DNA from: JAENVU01 sp046598395
GTDB taxonomy: Bacteria; Actinomycetota; Acidimicrobiia; IMCC26256; JAENVU01
Length of the DNA stretch: 64,000 nucleotides
Direction of reading: 5' to 3'
Assembly (NCBI GenBank): GCA_046598395.1
Contig: JBKJIQ010000003.1
Location: 54,034-118,033, forward strand
The notes below the pieces were generated by a model. The model saw only the letters and a list, made by a program, of their open reading frames with translations. It searched no databases and was not told where the DNA came from. The position numbers and the translations under genes were made by a program. Position 1 is the first letter of the stretch. Every line of letters starts with the position of its first letter. Shown piece by piece: positions 49,201-56,006 of the stretch.

Positions 49201-50629
49201 GTTCGCGCGCACCCACGGCCCGTTTACCACCATCGAAGCGGCCCAACGATTCGGCGTAGCCGCCGACCGTCTGGTCCCCACGCTCCGGACCCTCGAAGCG
49301 GCGGATCGGATCGTGCGCGGCGAGTTCCGGCCCGATGGTCACGACCGCGAGTGGTGCGACACCACCGTGCTGCGCCGATTGCGGCGGCGCAGCCTGGCGA
49401 AGTTGCGCCACGAAGTGGAGCCGGTGGAACCCGAGGTGCTCGCGCGGTTCCTGCCGGCCTGGCACGGCATGGACGCACCGCGCCACGGTGTCGACGCGCT
49501 CCTCGACGCGCTGTCCCTGATCCAGGGTGCGCCCATCCCCGCGTCGACGTTGGAACACGATGTGCTCCCGGCGCGCGTCGGTGGATACGGACCCGGCCTC
49601 CTCGACGCAGTCCTCAGCAGCGGTGAGATCGTGTGGGTTGGTGCGGGCGCGATCGGACCGCGCGACGGTCGGATCGTGCTCGCGTACCGCGATCGGGCGC
49701 ACCTGCTCCTCCCGCCGGCGCTGGAGCGTCCCCGGGGCCCCGTCCACGATGGCATCGTCGACCACCTGGAACGCGCCGGCGCATCTTTCTGGCCCGACGT
49801 GCTCGGCGCGGCCGGCAACGCGCCCGAAGCGGAGGTCCTCGCGGCACTGTGGGATCTCGTGTGGGCGGGATACGTCACCAACGACAGCTTCGCACCGCTA
49901 CGCGCCCAACTCGGCCGGGGCAAGCGACGCGCCAAGACCACTGCTCGACCACGTCCCGGCAGTCTGCGGCGCATCGGACCGCCTGCCGGTGCGGGACGCT
50001 GGTCCCTGCTGCGCACGGAGTCGGCCGCACTGGCGTTCACCCCCACCGAACGCGCCCATGCGCTCGCCACCCAACTGCTCGAGCGCCACGGCGTGGTGAC
50101 GCGCGAAGCCGTGAGGGCGGAAGGAATCTTCGGCGGCTACGCGGCGGTGTACCCGGTGTTACGAGCGTTGGAGGAGACGGGGAGAGTCCGGAGGGGCTAC
50201 TTCGTGGCCGGGCTGGGTGCCGCCCAGTTCGCGCTGCCCGGCGCGGTCGATCGCCTCCGCGCGTTTCGCAGCGACGTTGCCGACGCGGAACCGCGCGTCC
50301 TCGCGGCCACCGACCCGGCTCAGCCTTACGGCGCCGCCCTGGCATGGCCGGAGAATCCCGGTCGACCCAGCCGCGCGGCAGGTGCGTACGTGGTGATCGG
50401 CGACGGTCACCTCCTCGCCTACTTGGAGCGAGGGGCCAAGACCCTCACCACGTTCACGGAATCGGATGTTTGGGCAACCGCGCTCGTGCGTCTGGTGAAG
50501 GACGGCCGCGTCCGCAAGATCGAACTCACACACGTGGACGGTCGGCCCGTGCGCGAGCATCCGAGCGCCGAGGCCCTGCGCGCCGCCGGCGCCCACGACA
50601 CGCCCAAGGGACTCGTCATCCGCGATTGA
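46235..50629 (+). CDS. lhr: Lhr-type ATP-dependent DNA helicase
   Basis: 1464 residues. N-terminal superfamily 2 helicase core: Walker A L-A-P-T-G-S-G-K-T, T-P-E-S-L-Y-L-M-L, Walker B V-D-E-I-H-A-V-A-G, S-A-T-Q-R, S-S-L-E-L-G-I-D-M-G and the arginine finger Q-R-I-G-R-A-G-H. Winged-helix and Lhr-core regions follow (Y-E-S-R-P-G-E-T-F-V-L-G-A-S-T-W-R), then about 600 C-terminal residues rich in Arg and Glu as in mycobacterial Lhr. This is a 3'-to-5' translocase on DNA or DNA:RNA hybrids with a role in repair. ATG 46235 is chosen because the conserved F-T-x-x-F-G-A-x-T-x-A-Q begins just after it. Confidence 0.94.
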   Translation: MVPDPLVAFSSPAREWFTTTFGAATDAQAQGWPAIAAGDHTLILAPTGSGKTLAAFLWAIDRLAIDPVPPKLERTRVLYLSPIKALAVDVEKNLRAPIAGATLAAERLGIPLHTPTVGVRSGDTPAKERAALRRNPPDILITTPESLYLMLTSGARETLRDVQWVIVDEIHAVAGTKRGAHLALSLERLDAISRTPPQRIGLSATQRPLDEIARFLGGRSDGELRPVTVVDAGMRKVLDLEVIVPIEDMGALGTKLADPPSGPLDGETRSSIWPHVHPRILELIRAHHTTLIFCNARRLAERLAARLNELAGEELVKAHHGSLAREQRLIVEDELKTGRLRALVATSSLELGIDMGTVDLVIQVESPGAVSRGLQRIGRAGHQVGEPSTGKIFPKYRGDLLEVAVVVERMRAGAIESTRIVRNPLDVLAQQIVAMCAVDEWNVDELLALVRRCANFSELGDDSFTAVLDLLSGRYPSDEFAGLRPRLVWDRIAGTVRARDGAGRIAITNGGTIPDRGLFGVFLPEGTRVGELDEEMVYESRPGETFVLGASTWRIDQITHDRVVVIPAPGEPGRLPFWHGDQPGRPIELGRAIGAFTRELRARTDDDAVAHLRAVSAMDQLAAQNLVAYLAEQTEATGAVPDDRTIVVERFPDELGDWRVCILSPFGARVHAPWGMALRALLTESLGTDVQVLWSDDGIVLRLPDAVEHFPIEDLALDPDAIEDLVINALPGSSLFGARFREAAARALLLPKRRPGERTPLWQQRQRAAGLLEVAAGHPSFPIILETTRECLQEVFDLPALIEVLRDLRARRIRMVTVDTTRASPFAQSLLYSWIATFMYEGDAPLAERRAAALSLDRNLLRELLGTDELRELLDAEALGELELELQRLTASRRERIRTVDDIHDLLRDLGDLSEIELEARCDLDPAPMLSELRAVRRVIDITIAGETRVIAAEDAARYRDAFGCALPPGLPVAFTDPVPEPLTDLVARFARTHGPFTTIEAAQRFGVAADRLVPTLRTLEAADRIVRGEFRPDGHDREWCDTTVLRRLRRRSLAKLRHEVEPVEPEVLARFLPAWHGMDAPRHGVDALLDALSLIQGAPIPASTLEHDVLPARVGGYGPGLLDAVLSSGEIVWVGAGAIGPRDGRIVLAYRDRAHLLLPPALERPRGPVHDGIVDHLERAGASFWPDVLGAAGNAPEAEVLAALWDLVWAGYVTNDSFAPLRAQLGRGKRRAKTTARPRPGSLRRIGPPAGAGRWSLLRTESAALAFTPTERAHALATQLLERHGVVTREAVRAEGIFGGYAAVYPVLRALEETGRVRRGYFVAGLGAAQFALPGAVDRLRAFRSDVADAEPRVLAATDPAQPYGAALAWPENPGRPSRAAGAYVVIGDGHLLAYLERGAKTLTTFTESDVWATALVRLVKDGRVRKIELTHVDGRPVREHPSAEALRAAGAHDTPKGLVIRD

Positions 50630-50742
50630 CCAGGCCGGCGCCCTTACCCCCGCGGCGCTTGTCGGATTGTGTGCGCTGAGCGCCACTACGTCGACAAACG
50701 CTGCTGTTCTGGGACGCACCGCCGGGGGCGATGCGGAAGATG

Positions 50743-51717
50743 TCAGAGGGTCGCTAGCGCGGAGGCGCAGCCCAAGAGCGTGCGCCCCAGTGCCTGGTCC
50801 CCGTCGATCGCCGCGCCACAATTCTCGGGGTTCAGCCGTTCGGCCACCACCCGGCAGTAGTCCACCACGTCCAACGTGAGGGTCACGTCGACCGTGTCGT
50901 GTTCGTGTCCATCGAGAGAAACCGTCCAGTCGCCGCCACCCTCACCGGTCAACACCACCCGCGCCGCCGCGGCGACCTTCTGGCCCTGCGTGGCAAAGCA
51001 GAACGGGAGAATGCCCACGGCGACGTCGGACATCAGCGCCAGTTCCGGCACCAGCGGCGTCTGGCGATCCTGGCCGAGCGCGACGCGAATGTCATCGTCG
51101 TGGGTCCAGAGTTCGAATGCGCGCGTGGCCAGCGCCGTGCGCCGCGAGACCTCGGAATCGGCCCACGGCAGGCGAGCGTTCTGGTTGGGAGCGCCGGCCC
51201 AGCCCGCAATGGTGACGGTCGCCGAATGCCAGACCGCGCGCCCGGCACCGAGCGGGTCGTGGCCGAAGGCCGCGAGAAACTCGTTCGTACGAGCCTCGAC
51301 GTCGACCTCGGTGCTCACGTCACACTGATGTCCCACCGTCTCGGCGACCGCAGTCTCCATCGCGGCGAGATGGACAACGAGATCACCAATCGACAGCCCG
51401 TTCTCGGTCGGAAGCTCGAGGTCCGATTCCGAGATTGCATCGAGGAGCTCTTCATGACGTTCGATCGCGGCGCGGTACACGCGCAGCTCGACCGGCCTCG
51501 CCGCGGCGGCCTCGAACAGATGACGCCGCAGATCACGCGGTGGTTGCAGCGCTTCGGTGGCACCGATCCAGGCCGCGGCGCTCCGAAGCCGGTGAAGTTC
51601 TTCTGCCGCTTCGGGATCGCTGCTGATCAATGCTTCCATCGCGACCACTTCATCGTCGTCGAGCGCGTCGAGCGCGTAGGCGCCCAGTAACTCTCGGCCA
51701 CCTTCGGTCACGTCCAC
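50743..51717 (-). CDS. RskA-like anti-sigma domain fused to MDMPI/DinB-like domain
   Basis: 324 residues. Residues 1-70 (L-L-G-A-Y-A-L-D-A-L-D-D-D-E and E-E-L-H-R-L-R-S-A-A-A-W-I) match the anti-sigma domain of RskA/RsgI-type regulators that binds SigK. Residues about 80-324 are a DinB/MDMPI domain with L-V-V-H-L-A-A-M-E-T-A-V, E-L-W-T-H-D-D-D-I-R and A-L-M-S-D-V-A-V-G-I-L-P-F. No transmembrane segment is present, unlike ordinary RskA. It overlaps the end of the sigma factor gene by 10 bases. A soluble anti-sigma factor sensing thiol or metal state through the MDMPI fold is inferred. Confidence 0.82.
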   Translation of the reverse strand: MDVTEGGRELLGAYALDALDDDEVVAMEALISSDPEAAEELHRLRSAAAWIGATEALQPPRDLRRHLFEAAAARPVELRVYRAAIERHEELLDAISESDLELPTENGLSIGDLVVHLAAMETAVAETVGHQCDVSTEVDVEARTNEFLAAFGHDPLGAGRAVWHSATVTIAGWAGAPNQNARLPWADSEVSRRTALATRAFELWTHDDDIRVALGQDRQTPLVPELALMSDVAVGILPFCFATQGQKVAAAARVVLTGEGGGDWTVSLDGHEHDTVDVTLTLDVVDYCRVVAERLNPENCGAAIDGDQALGRTLLGCASALATL

Positions 51718-52274
51718 TGCGTTACTCCTTCTCGTTCCAAGACCGTCGCGATTCGGGCCAGCCCGAGCCGCATCCTCGACTTCGCCGTACCTTCGGGAAT
51801 CTCGAGCTGCACCGCAACTTCGCGGTAGGTCTTGCCCCCGAAGTATGCCAACCTGATCGCATCACGCTGTTCCACCGGCAGCTCGTCGAGCGCGGCACGC
51901 ACCCGTTCCGCCGTCACGATCGCGACCGCGATCTCTTCAACATCCGGCGTGACCGAGGCCTCGGCACCGACCCGCTCGGTACGCCGCCGAAGGGCTTCTT
52001 CTCGCCGCACATAATCCACGGCCCGGCGATGCGCGAGCGTGCCCAGCCACGTACGGAGTCCGCCCCGCGCTGGATCGAATGCGTCGGCGCGTTCCCACAA
52101 GTACAGGAACACGTCTTGGCTCACATCCTCGGCGGCCCGCTGATCGCGGATGACCCGCAGCGCAAGCCCGTACACGAACGAGGAAAACTGGTCGTAGCAG
52201 TCTCCGAGGGCGACCTGATCCCCGGCCAGGAGTCGGCGATGAACGTCGTGCTCCCAGTCGGTTGCCGCGGTCAT
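51708..52274 (-). CDS. ECF sigma factor, SigK-like
   Basis: 188 residues. Region 2 includes C-Y-D-Q-F-S-S-F-V-Y-G-L-A-L-R-V-I-R-D, D-V-S-Q-D-V-F-L-Y-L-W-E and R-T-W-L-G-T-L-A-H-R-R-A-V-D. Region 4 is L-P-V-E-Q-R-D-A-I-R-L-A-Y-F-G-G-K-T-Y-R-E-V-A and E-G-T-A-K-S-R-M-R-L. The G-G-K-T-Y-R-E-V-A form is typical of SigK/group RskA-controlled factors. The partner anti-sigma gene overlaps its 3' end. About 130 AT-richer bases lie upstream (52275-52406) and probably hold its promoter; no clear motif was seen. Confidence 0.9.
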   Translation of the reverse strand: MTAATDWEHDVHRRLLAGDQVALGDCYDQFSSFVYGLALRVIRDQRAAEDVSQDVFLYLWERADAFDPARGGLRTWLGTLAHRRAVDYVRREEALRRRTERVGAEASVTPDVEEIAVAIVTAERVRAALDELPVEQRDAIRLAYFGGKTYREVAVQLEIPEGTAKSRMRLGLARIATVLEREGVTQWT

Positions 52275-52406
52275 GTTTGAGTCCCTGCGCAGTCCTTCAC
52301 ATCAATCATTCGCTCTGCCTCCTCTCCCGGATCACAACAATCCCAATAATCTTGGCGATCCGCCTGACCAGCACCGACACGGAGTTCTTTCGCGCCTGAC
52401 CCCGTG

Positions 52407-52842
52407 TCATTTCGTGGCTTGGCCCACCAACGCAACGACGAGCACGATCGTGAAGATCGCACCCATCACGATTCCAAACCAGGCGCGGCCACGACCCATC
52501 AGCTCAGGCTTGCTGCCGATTTCGCGCAACGCGAGCCCACCGGTGGCCAGTGCGAACGGAGCAAAGATGCACAGCACCGACACCAATCCGAGATAGCCCG
52601 CCGCAATCGCCCAGCCCGATCGGCCGATCGGTAGGAGCATGCGGAGCGGGTCGTCCTTTGCCGTCGTTGCGGCCACCGACGCATAGGCGGAGGCGGTGTC
52701 GGTGTGGTCCGGTCCACGCGACACCGTCCCAATATCGGCGCGGCGCCGCGTGCCACGGATCGGGATACCAACCGGGCGGGACCGGTGGCGGTGACGGACT
52801 CGGTGGTGGCGTCTCTGATGCGCCGGGAGGCTGTTGGGTCAC
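52407..52842 (-). pseudogene. DUF2510 + DUF4190-like membrane protein with a frameshift
   Basis: From ATG 52842 the protein reads a Pro-rich start, then P-P-G-W-Y-P-D-P-W-H and R-R-Y-W-D-G-V-A-W-T-G-P-H, a normal DUF2510 motif. After about residue 47 the meaning moves to another frame (T-D-T-A-S-A-Y-A-S-V-A), which encodes two membrane helices (S-G-W-A-I-A-A-G-Y-L-G-L-V-S-V-L and I-V-M-G-A-I-F-T-I-V-L-V-V-A-L) and ends at 52407. One shift of +1 or -2 near 52705, within a CACACC run, restores one protein of about 145 residues. The start overlaps the DegV stop. Confidence 0.78.
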
Positions 52843-53672
52843 GGAGCGTCCGGTGCAAAGAAGCAGGCACCGACGGTTCCGGCGCCGGTGTGGGCACCCA
52901 CGGACGGTCCGATCTCGTAGTGCACCAGCTGCTCGACTTCGGGCCGAGCCTGGAGCGCAGTCGCGAACGCGCCGGCGAGTTCCGGTGCGAGCGCGTCGCC
53001 TACCCCCGCCCGGATCGTTCGGTCTGCGGCGGAGTCAACCACGTACGCGATCATGACCTCCACCGCATTCTCCACGTCGTGCACCCGAGCCACCACCTCC
53101 ATACGACCAGCGGCCAACGCGAGAACGGGCACGCCGTCGGCATCGTCGACACCAGCCGCAAGGCGACCGCCGCGACGCGCAAGATCGAGTGCGCCAACGA
53201 TAAACACGTTGCCCACGCCCGTCGCCGCGGCACGCGCCGCCGCCGCGGCGACCTCCACACCAGCTCCATCCGCGAGCGCTTCGCCGGCGGCCCAGACACA
53301 GCACGAAATCGCGAAGGAGGCCGTACCGGTATCCACGACCTCCACCGGAACCGCGCACGAGCTCGCCGCGAGGGCCACTGCTCCGTACGTGGCGGAGGTG
53401 TTCGACCCGATGTGGATGGAGAGAATCTCAGTTGCACCCGCGTCGATCGCGGCTTGGTACACCGCGAGCACTTCGCCCGGCGACGGCGCAGCCGTGGTCA
53501 CCGTCGCGCCGGCGGCAAGACGGTCGTAGAAGTGGGCGGTGGTGAGGTCGACGCCCTCGCGAAACTCTTCGCCGTCGATCACGATCGCCAGTGGCACCAC
53601 GCTCACGTGAAACCGATCGCGAAGCTCGGCCGGCAGCTGAGCATTCGAGTCCGTCACCAGCGCGATCGTCAC
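52839..53672 (-). CDS. DegV family fatty-acid-binding protein
   Basis: 277 residues from GTG 53672. The N-terminus I-A-L-V-T-D-S-N-A-Q-L-P and T-A-A-P-S-P-G-E-V with H-I-G-S-N-T-S-A-T-Y form the DegV/FakB lipid-binding site (Thr and Ser contact the carboxylate). D-T-G-T-A-S and the later G-P-S-V-G-A-H-T-G-A-G-T-V-G are conserved. FakB proteins present exogenous fatty acids to the FakA kinase to make acyl phosphate. The adjacent plsY, whose enzyme uses acyl phosphate, fits that role (context inference). GTG overlaps the plsY stop. Confidence 0.9.
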   Translation of the reverse strand: MTIALVTDSNAQLPAELRDRFHVSVVPLAIVIDGEEFREGVDLTTAHFYDRLAAGATVTTAAPSPGEVLAVYQAAIDAGATEILSIHIGSNTSATYGAVALAASSCAVPVEVVDTGTASFAISCCVWAAGEALADGAGVEVAAAAARAAATGVGNVFIVGALDLARRGGRLAAGVDDADGVPVLALAAGRMEVVARVHDVENAVEVMIAYVVDSAADRTIRAGVGDALAPELAGAFATALQARPEVEQLVHYEIGPSVGAHTGAGTVGACFFAPDAP

Positions 53673-54298
53673 GCCGAGTCCTCCGGCGAGCCCTCGGCGG
53701 CGGCCTGGCGCGCCAGTTCGCGATTGCCGTGCCAGAACGCCCACATGATCATCGCGGACCCGATCATGGAGAACGCCAACATCCCGCGGCTCGGCGCCGG
53801 TCCCCACAGGTTGGGCCAATCGAATGCCCACCAGAGCAACGACGCCGCCATCCAGATCACACACCCCATTTGGGTGCCGATGGTGGCCCGCTTGGACTTC
53901 ACCGCGCCCAAATACGCCACCACCACGTCGAGCGGCACGTACACCGGAAACACGGCGAGGCACGCGCCCACCGATGTGGCCACTCCCTTGCCCCCACGAA
54001 AGCGTGTCCACACCGGGAAGATGTGACCGGCAATCGACGCGGTTGCGGCCGCGTACGCGCCGTCACCACCACCGAGTTCACGCCCGATGAGACCGGCGGC
54101 GGTGCCCTTGGCCACATCGAGCGCCATCACCACGATGCCCCACTTCGTGCCGACCGACCTCATGGCGTTGAGTGTGCCGGGATTGCCGGTGCCCACCGTT
54201 CGAATGTCGACCTTGCCGCGCGTGGCGATGCGCGTCACGAGATCGGCCGACGGGAAGGTGCCCAGCAGATACCCGACAACCACGGCGATCAGGATCAC
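53669..54298 (-). CDS. plsY: glycerol-3-phosphate acyltransferase PlsY
   Basis: 209-residue membrane enzyme transferring the acyl group from acyl phosphate to glycerol 3-phosphate, the first step of phospholipid synthesis. The three PlsY motifs are visible: G-T-F-P-S-A-D near the N-terminus, G-T-G-N-P-G-T-L-N-A (normally G-S-G-N-I-G-A-T-N), and G-H-I-F-P-V-W-T-R-F-R-G-G-K-G-V-A-T. Five hydrophobic segments fit the family. The DegV gene overlaps its stop. Motif 2 is slightly unusual but keeps the glycine and asparagine positions. Confidence 0.9.
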   Translation of the reverse strand: MILIAVVVGYLLGTFPSADLVTRIATRGKVDIRTVGTGNPGTLNAMRSVGTKWGIVVMALDVAKGTAAGLIGRELGGGDGAYAAATASIAGHIFPVWTRFRGGKGVATSVGACLAVFPVYVPLDVVVAYLGAVKSKRATIGTQMGCVIWMAASLLWWAFDWPNLWGPAPSRGMLAFSMIGSAMIMWAFWHGNRELARQAAAEGSPEDSA

Positions 54299-54346
54299 GG
54301 CGTCACTCTAGGGAGCCCGCAGACTCCCCGGGGGTTAGGCGCAGGG

Positions 54347-55375
54347 TTAGCCGCCGGAGACTTCTTGCGGCGTGGCTTTGCCCGCAGAGATCCACGGCAT
54401 CATCGCTCGCAGTTCGGCGCCCACTGCCTCGATCGGATGCGCGCGCCCAGCTTCTTGGAGCTTCTTGAAGTTGGGACGGCCCGCTTCGTTCTCGGCGATC
54501 CATTCCTGCGCGAACTCGCCACTCTGGATCTCACCGAGGATCTTCTTCATCTCGGCCTTGGTCTGGGAGGTCACGATCCGCGGACCGCGCGTCATGTCGC
54601 CGTACTCGGCGGTGTCCGAGATCGAGTACCGCATGTTGGAGATGCCACCCTCGTAGATGAGGTCGACGATGAGCTTCACTTCGTGCAATGTCTCGAAGTA
54701 CGCCGACTCGGGCTGGTAGCCCGCTTCCACCAGCGTCTCGAACGAGTTCTGGATGAGCTCCACGAGTCCACCGCACAACACCACTTGCTCGCCGAACAGG
54801 TCGGTCTCGGTCTCTTCCTGGAACGTGGTGTCGAGCACGCCGCCGCGGGTGGCGCCAATCCCCTTGGCGTATGCGAGCGCCGTGTCGCGCGCGTGGCCGG
54901 ATGCGTCCTGGGCCACCGCCACCAGCGCGGGAACGCCGCCACCTTCGGTGTAGGTCCGGCGCACGAGGTGACCCGGCCCCTTGGGCGCGATCATCCACAC
55001 GTCCACGCCCTCCGGCGGTTGGATCTGGTCGAAGTGGATGTTGAACCCGTGCGCGAACGCAAGGGAGTTACCGGCCGAGAGGTTCGCTTCGATGTCGGCG
55101 TGGTAGATCCGCTTCTGCTCCGTGTCGGGCAGCAACACCATCACCACATCCGCGGCTTGCACGGCTTCGGCGATCGTGAGGACCTTGAGGCCCGCACCTT
55201 CGGCCTTGGCCGCACTGGCCGAGCCTTCGCGCAGCCCGACGATCACATCGACCCCGGACTCCTTGAGGTTCAGTGCGTGGGCGTGACCCTGCGAGCCGTA
55301 GCCCAAGACCGCGACGGTTTTGGCGTCGAGCAGTCCAAGGTCCGCACCGTCGTCATAGGTGATCGTGGCAGCCAT
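54347..55375 (-). CDS. ilvC: ketol-acid reductoisomerase
   Basis: 342 residues, class I NADPH enzyme of branched-chain amino acid synthesis. Signatures: V-A-V-L-G-Y-G-S-Q-G-H-A-H (NADPH loop), A-F-A-H-G-F-N-I-H, A-P-K-G-P-G-H, the metal-binding acids in F-Q-E-E-T-E-T-D-L-F-G-E-Q, and S-D-T-A-E-Y-G-D near the C-terminus. It follows ilvN by about 100 bases, with a hairpin between them. Third gene of ilvBNC. Confidence 0.97.
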   Translation of the reverse strand: MAATITYDDGADLGLLDAKTVAVLGYGSQGHAHALNLKESGVDVIVGLREGSASAAKAEGAGLKVLTIAEAVQAADVVMVLLPDTEQKRIYHADIEANLSAGNSLAFAHGFNIHFDQIQPPEGVDVWMIAPKGPGHLVRRTYTEGGGVPALVAVAQDASGHARDTALAYAKGIGATRGGVLDTTFQEETETDLFGEQVVLCGGLVELIQNSFETLVEAGYQPESAYFETLHEVKLIVDLIYEGGISNMRYSISDTAEYGDMTRGPRIVTSQTKAEMKKILGEIQSGEFAQEWIAENEAGRPNFKKLQEAGRAHPIEAVGAELRAMMPWISAGKATPQEVSGG

Positions 55376-55408
55376 CTGTTCCGTTCCTCTCGAAGACCCG
55401 ATCCCAGC

Positions 55409-55459
55409 CGAACTTGCGCCACTTTCCGACCGTGGAGGTCGGTTTCTGACGCAAGTTCG
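55409..55459. repeat. imperfect hairpin between ilvN and ilvC
   Basis: Arms of 23 bases at 55409-55431 and 55437-55459 pair over the first ten bases (CGAACTTGCG), two in the middle and the last six (CCGACC), with a central mismatch patch. The ten-base end and the following CACTTTCC match the perfect hairpin at 29484-29530, so the two look like one repeat family. It lies in the ilvN-ilvC gap and may affect mRNA stability or act as partial termination. Confidence 0.8.
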
Positions 55460-55477
55460 CGGGTGGGCGAAGGGTAG

Positions 55478-56005
55478 TTACGCAGACTTGTTCTTGACGA
55501 CCCGAAGCTTGGTGGGCTTCCGGGCCAACTTCGGTAGGGCGATTCGGCCCGTGCGCTGCAGTTCGACGATGCCGAACGGCTTGAGCAGATCGGTCATGGC
55601 ATCGAGCTTCTCGGGCTGGCCGGCGACCATGAGGGTCAACGACTCGTAGCCCACGTCGAGAATCTTCGCTTCGAAGATCGACGTCAGCTCGGTGACCTGG
55701 GACCGGGCATCGCTGCCGGCCTTGACCGTCACCAACATGAGTTCCCGCTCCACGGCATCCGAGTCGGCGAGTTCGCTGATGCGAATCACCGGAATCAGCT
55801 TGTTGAGCTGCTTCGTGATCTGCTCGATGAGGTCCGGGTCGCCATCGACCACGATCGTCATGCGCGAGTACCGGTCGTCCTCGGTGGGCGAGACCGCAAG
55901 TGAGTAGATGTTGTAGCCGCGCCGCGAGAACAAGCTCGAGACGCGCGTGAGCACACCGAACTTGTTCTCCACGAGCACGCTCAAGATGTGGTGGTTGATG
56001 GTCAT
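55478..56005 (-). CDS. ilvN: acetolactate synthase small (regulatory) subunit
   Basis: 175 residues from ATG 56005, one base after the ilvB stop and behind a GGAGG inside the ilvB end; GTG 56020 is an alternative. The ACT domain (H-H-I-L-S-V-L-V-E-N-K-F-G-V-L-T-R-V and R-G-Y-N-I-Y-S-L) binds valine for feedback inhibition. The C-terminal ALS-specific domain contains R-E-L-M-L-V-T-V-K and F-G-I-V-E-L-Q-R-T-G-R-I-A-L. It ends in a basic tail (K-L-R-V-V-K-N-K). Confidence 0.96.
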   Translation of the reverse strand: MTINHHILSVLVENKFGVLTRVSSLFSRRGYNIYSLAVSPTEDDRYSRMTIVVDGDPDLIEQITKQLNKLIPVIRISELADSDAVERELMLVTVKAGSDARSQVTELTSIFEAKILDVGYESLTLMVAGQPEKLDAMTDLLKPFGIVELQRTGRIALPKLARKPTKLRVVKNKSA

Positions 56006-56006
56006 C

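Noticed and set aside
52704..54026. 440-codon open frame on the plus strand opposite DegV and plsY
   Set aside because: Antisense shadow without domain or ribosome site.
53591..55477. 628-codon open frame on the plus strand opposite plsY and ilvC
   Set aside because: Both minus-strand genes are unmistakable. The opposite frame is His/Arg/Gly-rich with no domain, as expected for a high-GC shadow.
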